A DNA stretch of 6,997 bases from JAQIBY01 sp964418565. GTDB lineage: Bacteria > Bacteroidota > Bacteroidia > Bacteroidales > ML635J-15. This document shows, piece after piece, positions 5,413 to 6,997 of the stretch. Position 1 is the first letter of the stretch. Each line of letters starts with the position of its first letter. The translations under genes and the position numbers were made by a program. Location of the stretch: contig CAYQMB010000129.1 of the NCBI GenBank assembly GCA_964418565.1, positions 1-6,997 on the forward strand, written 5' to 3'. Under the pieces are notes generated by a model. The model was not told the DNA's origin and did no database searches. It worked only from the letters and a program-made list of their open reading frames with translations.

Positions 5413-6997
5413 TTCACAGCTTTTATTTTCTGTATTTTCCATCTTATTCAGCCTTTGCAGCATGCTTGCAGATGCACAATCCATTGTTCCTTCTTTCAGG
5501 ATGACAGAGTGGCAGCAGGCAGGTTTGAAATCCTCTCTGCCCGTTCCGGACACCAGCATCCTGCTGACTGACCTGGGTGCCATTCCCAACGATGCTTTGC
5601 CCGATGACGATGCCTTTCAGCTTGCACTGGATCTTGCCCCGGGTCAACATGCAGAAATATACATACCCGCAGGCGAATACCTGCTTACACAGCCACTCGA
5701 ACTGAATACAGGAACACGATTGATTGGCACTCACGCCGACAGCGTTGTTTTGTCTTTTAATCTGTCGGTAGCTGATGACCTGATTAGTGCCGCTGGCTCC
5801 CTAACCGCGGATACACTGCCTGTGGCCGAAGCGGATGTCCATGATAGCCTTCTGATCTGCCAGACAAGCCATGATGTTCAGCCGGGTGAGCATTTTTTTC
5901 TTAACAGGCATGCAGAGGGGCTGGTAACCTCCGATTGGGCATTAAACAGCATGGGGCAAATTGTTGCCATAAAGCAGGTTATTGGCGATAGCCTCCTCCT
6001 GGAACACCCACTGCGGCATACATACCCCGATTCCGTTCAGCCCGTCGTAATCCGGATTGATCCGGTAGAAAATGTACAGATTTCAAAGCTGACAGTCCGG
6101 CGCATAGACAGTCACGACCAACAGGCCTCCAATATTGCCTTCAATTATGCTTACAATGCTCAGGTGCATGCCATTATAAGCGAGGATTGCATCTTTTCAC
6201 ACCTCAGCTTAAGACATTCAGATCATGTGCTTGTGGAAGGATCGTATTTTCACCATGCTCACGATTACGGAGGTGGTGGCCGGGGATATGGCACGGAAAT
6301 ATCCTTTGCGACAGGAAATTGCCTGGTGGTAAACAACGTTTTCGAACACCTCAGGCACTCTATGCTGATGCAGGCCTGTGCCAATGGAAATGTTTTTGCA
6401 TATAATTATTCCCTGGATCCTTACTGGGATGAGGATTTTTTGCCCTCGGGTTCCGCCGGAGACATGGTGCTGCACGGAAATTACCCGTATCGCAATCTCT
6501 TTGAAGGGAATGTTGCCCAAAATCTGGTGATTGATGATTCCCACGGTATCAACGGGCCCAATAATGCTTTTTTACGAAACCGTCTTGAAACATATGGCAT
6601 TTTTATGAATGCTTCTCCGGCAACCGATTCGGTAATTTTTGCCGGTAATGAGATTACAGACAACGGGATGCTGACCGGGATGTATAGCCTTAGCGGAAGC
6701 GGACATATTGAATACGCAAACCTGCAATACGATGCATGGCATCCTGCCGGCAGCGATGAACTGGACGTGCAGTCATGGTACAGAGAAACAGCGCCCTGTT
6801 ATTACCCACAGGTCGGTGTGCCGTGGCCTTTTTGTGGTCCGCCGTATCCATTAGACACTTATAAAAATCCGGCGCAACTCAGGTATGAAGCGGGGCAAAT
6901 GGTTTTTGATACCTGTAGCACGGCAACTTCAAACCCGCTTAAGCAAAAATGGGATGTTAGTGTTTTTCCAAACCCGGCTTCCCATACCCTGCACATT
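5399..6997 (+). CDS. Secreted right-handed beta-helix (pectin-lyase-like) protein with T9SS sorting domain, 3' end cut
   Basis: The frame is open from the ATG at 5399 to the window end (533 codons, no stop), so the gene continues to the right. Residues 1-26 look like a signal peptide (hydrophobic 8-24, cleavage likely after A24-D-A26). Next comes a pectate-lyase-3-like opening: DLGAIPNDALPDDDAFQLAL (58-77), then IPAGEY (89-94). The central part alternates short strands and Asn/Gly turns typical of a parallel beta-helix, with striking blocks DYGGGGRGYG (289-298), HGNYPYRNLFEGN (359-371) and DDSHGINGPNNAFLRNR (379-395). After a Cys- and Pro-containing stretch (about 445-515) the type IX sorting domain begins with VSVFPNPASHTLHI (520-533); about 60-70 residues should follow. 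The product would cross the outer membrane through type IX secretion and be anchored or released. A carbohydrate ligand or a lyase/hydrolase activity is plausible but not shown. The ATG lies inside the regulator gene (14-bp overlap), indicating coupled expression. Confidence 0.85.
   Translation, partial: MKLGDSQLLFSVFSILFSLCSMLADAQSIVPSFRMTEWQQAGLKSSLPVPDTSILLTDLGAIPNDALPDDDAFQLALDLAPGQHAEIYIPAGEYLLTQPLELNTGTRLIGTHADSVVLSFNLSVADDLISAAGSLTADTLPVAEADVHDSLLICQTSHDVQPGEHFFLNRHAEGLVTSDWALNSMGQIVAIKQVIGDSLLLEHPLRHTYPDSVQPVVIRIDPVENVQISKLTVRRIDSHDQQASNIAFNYAYNAQVHAIISEDCIFSHLSLRHSDHVLVEGSYFHHAHDYGGGGRGYGTEISFATGNCLVVNNVFEHLRHSMLMQACANGNVFAYNYSLDPYWDEDFLPSGSAGDMVLHGNYPYRNLFEGNVAQNLVIDDSHGINGPNNAFLRNRLETYGIFMNASPATDSVIFAGNEITDNGMLTGMYSLSGSGHIEYANLQYDAWHPAGSDELDVQSWYRETAPCYYPQVGVPWPFCGPPYPLDTYKNPAQLRYEAGQMVFDTCSTATSNPLKQKWDVSVFPNPASHTLHI

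Noticed and set aside
5456..5461. Cysteine at residue 20 of the secreted protein as a lipoprotein site
   Set aside because: The residues before it (F-S-L) do not fit a lipobox, which needs a small residue next to the Cys. A standard signal peptide with cleavage after A26, plus the type IX sorting domain, fits better.
5444..5734. Minus-strand open frame of about 96 codons opposite the secreted-protein gene
   Set aside because: The plus-strand frame is open for 533 codons with a signal peptide and family motifs. The antisense frame has no recognisable features and is a shadow.

Overview
The window most likely comes from a member of the Bacteroidota. Three things support this. The last gene ends, at the window edge, with the opening of a type IX secretion (Por) C-terminal sorting domain (FPNPASHTLHI). 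Promoter-like sites fit the Bacteroidota pattern (TTG/TTTG, about 19-20 bases, then TAnnTTTG). Starts are preceded by AT-rich sequence rather than Shine-Dalgarno sites. No RNA genes, CRISPR arrays or insertion sequences were seen.

Left part (1-2113): the last 22 codons of a probable four-helix-bundle (S23-type) protein run in from the left and end in a long TGAG/CTCA inverted repeat. After a gap without genes comes a minus-strand pair transcribed toward the left: a YitT-family membrane protein and, 38 bp downstream, a TauE/SafE-family permease. A near-consensus Bacteroidota promoter lies just upstream of the YitT gene. The 356-bp divergent region that follows (2114-2469) holds that promoter, a weaker promoter candidate for the next gene and two inverted repeats.

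Middle (2470-3726): a plus-strand, apparently monocistronic isocitrate/isopropylmalate-dehydrogenase-family gene, most like isocitrate dehydrogenase, with tandem stop codons and a strong intrinsic terminator. Its catalytic and NADP-binding residues can be matched to E. coli Icd, but two substrate-pocket positions differ.

Right part (3761-6997): a three-gene plus-strand cluster. A membrane histidine kinase with three predicted helices and no sizeable sensor domain overlaps its NarL-type response regulator by 17 bp. The regulator in turn overlaps by 14 bp the start of a secreted parallel beta-helix (pectin-lyase-like) protein that is cut by the window end. The double overlap suggests one mRNA with coupled translation. 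Two-component signalling and a secreted, probably carbohydrate-active or surface-anchored protein would then be made together. This is the most distinctive arrangement in the window.
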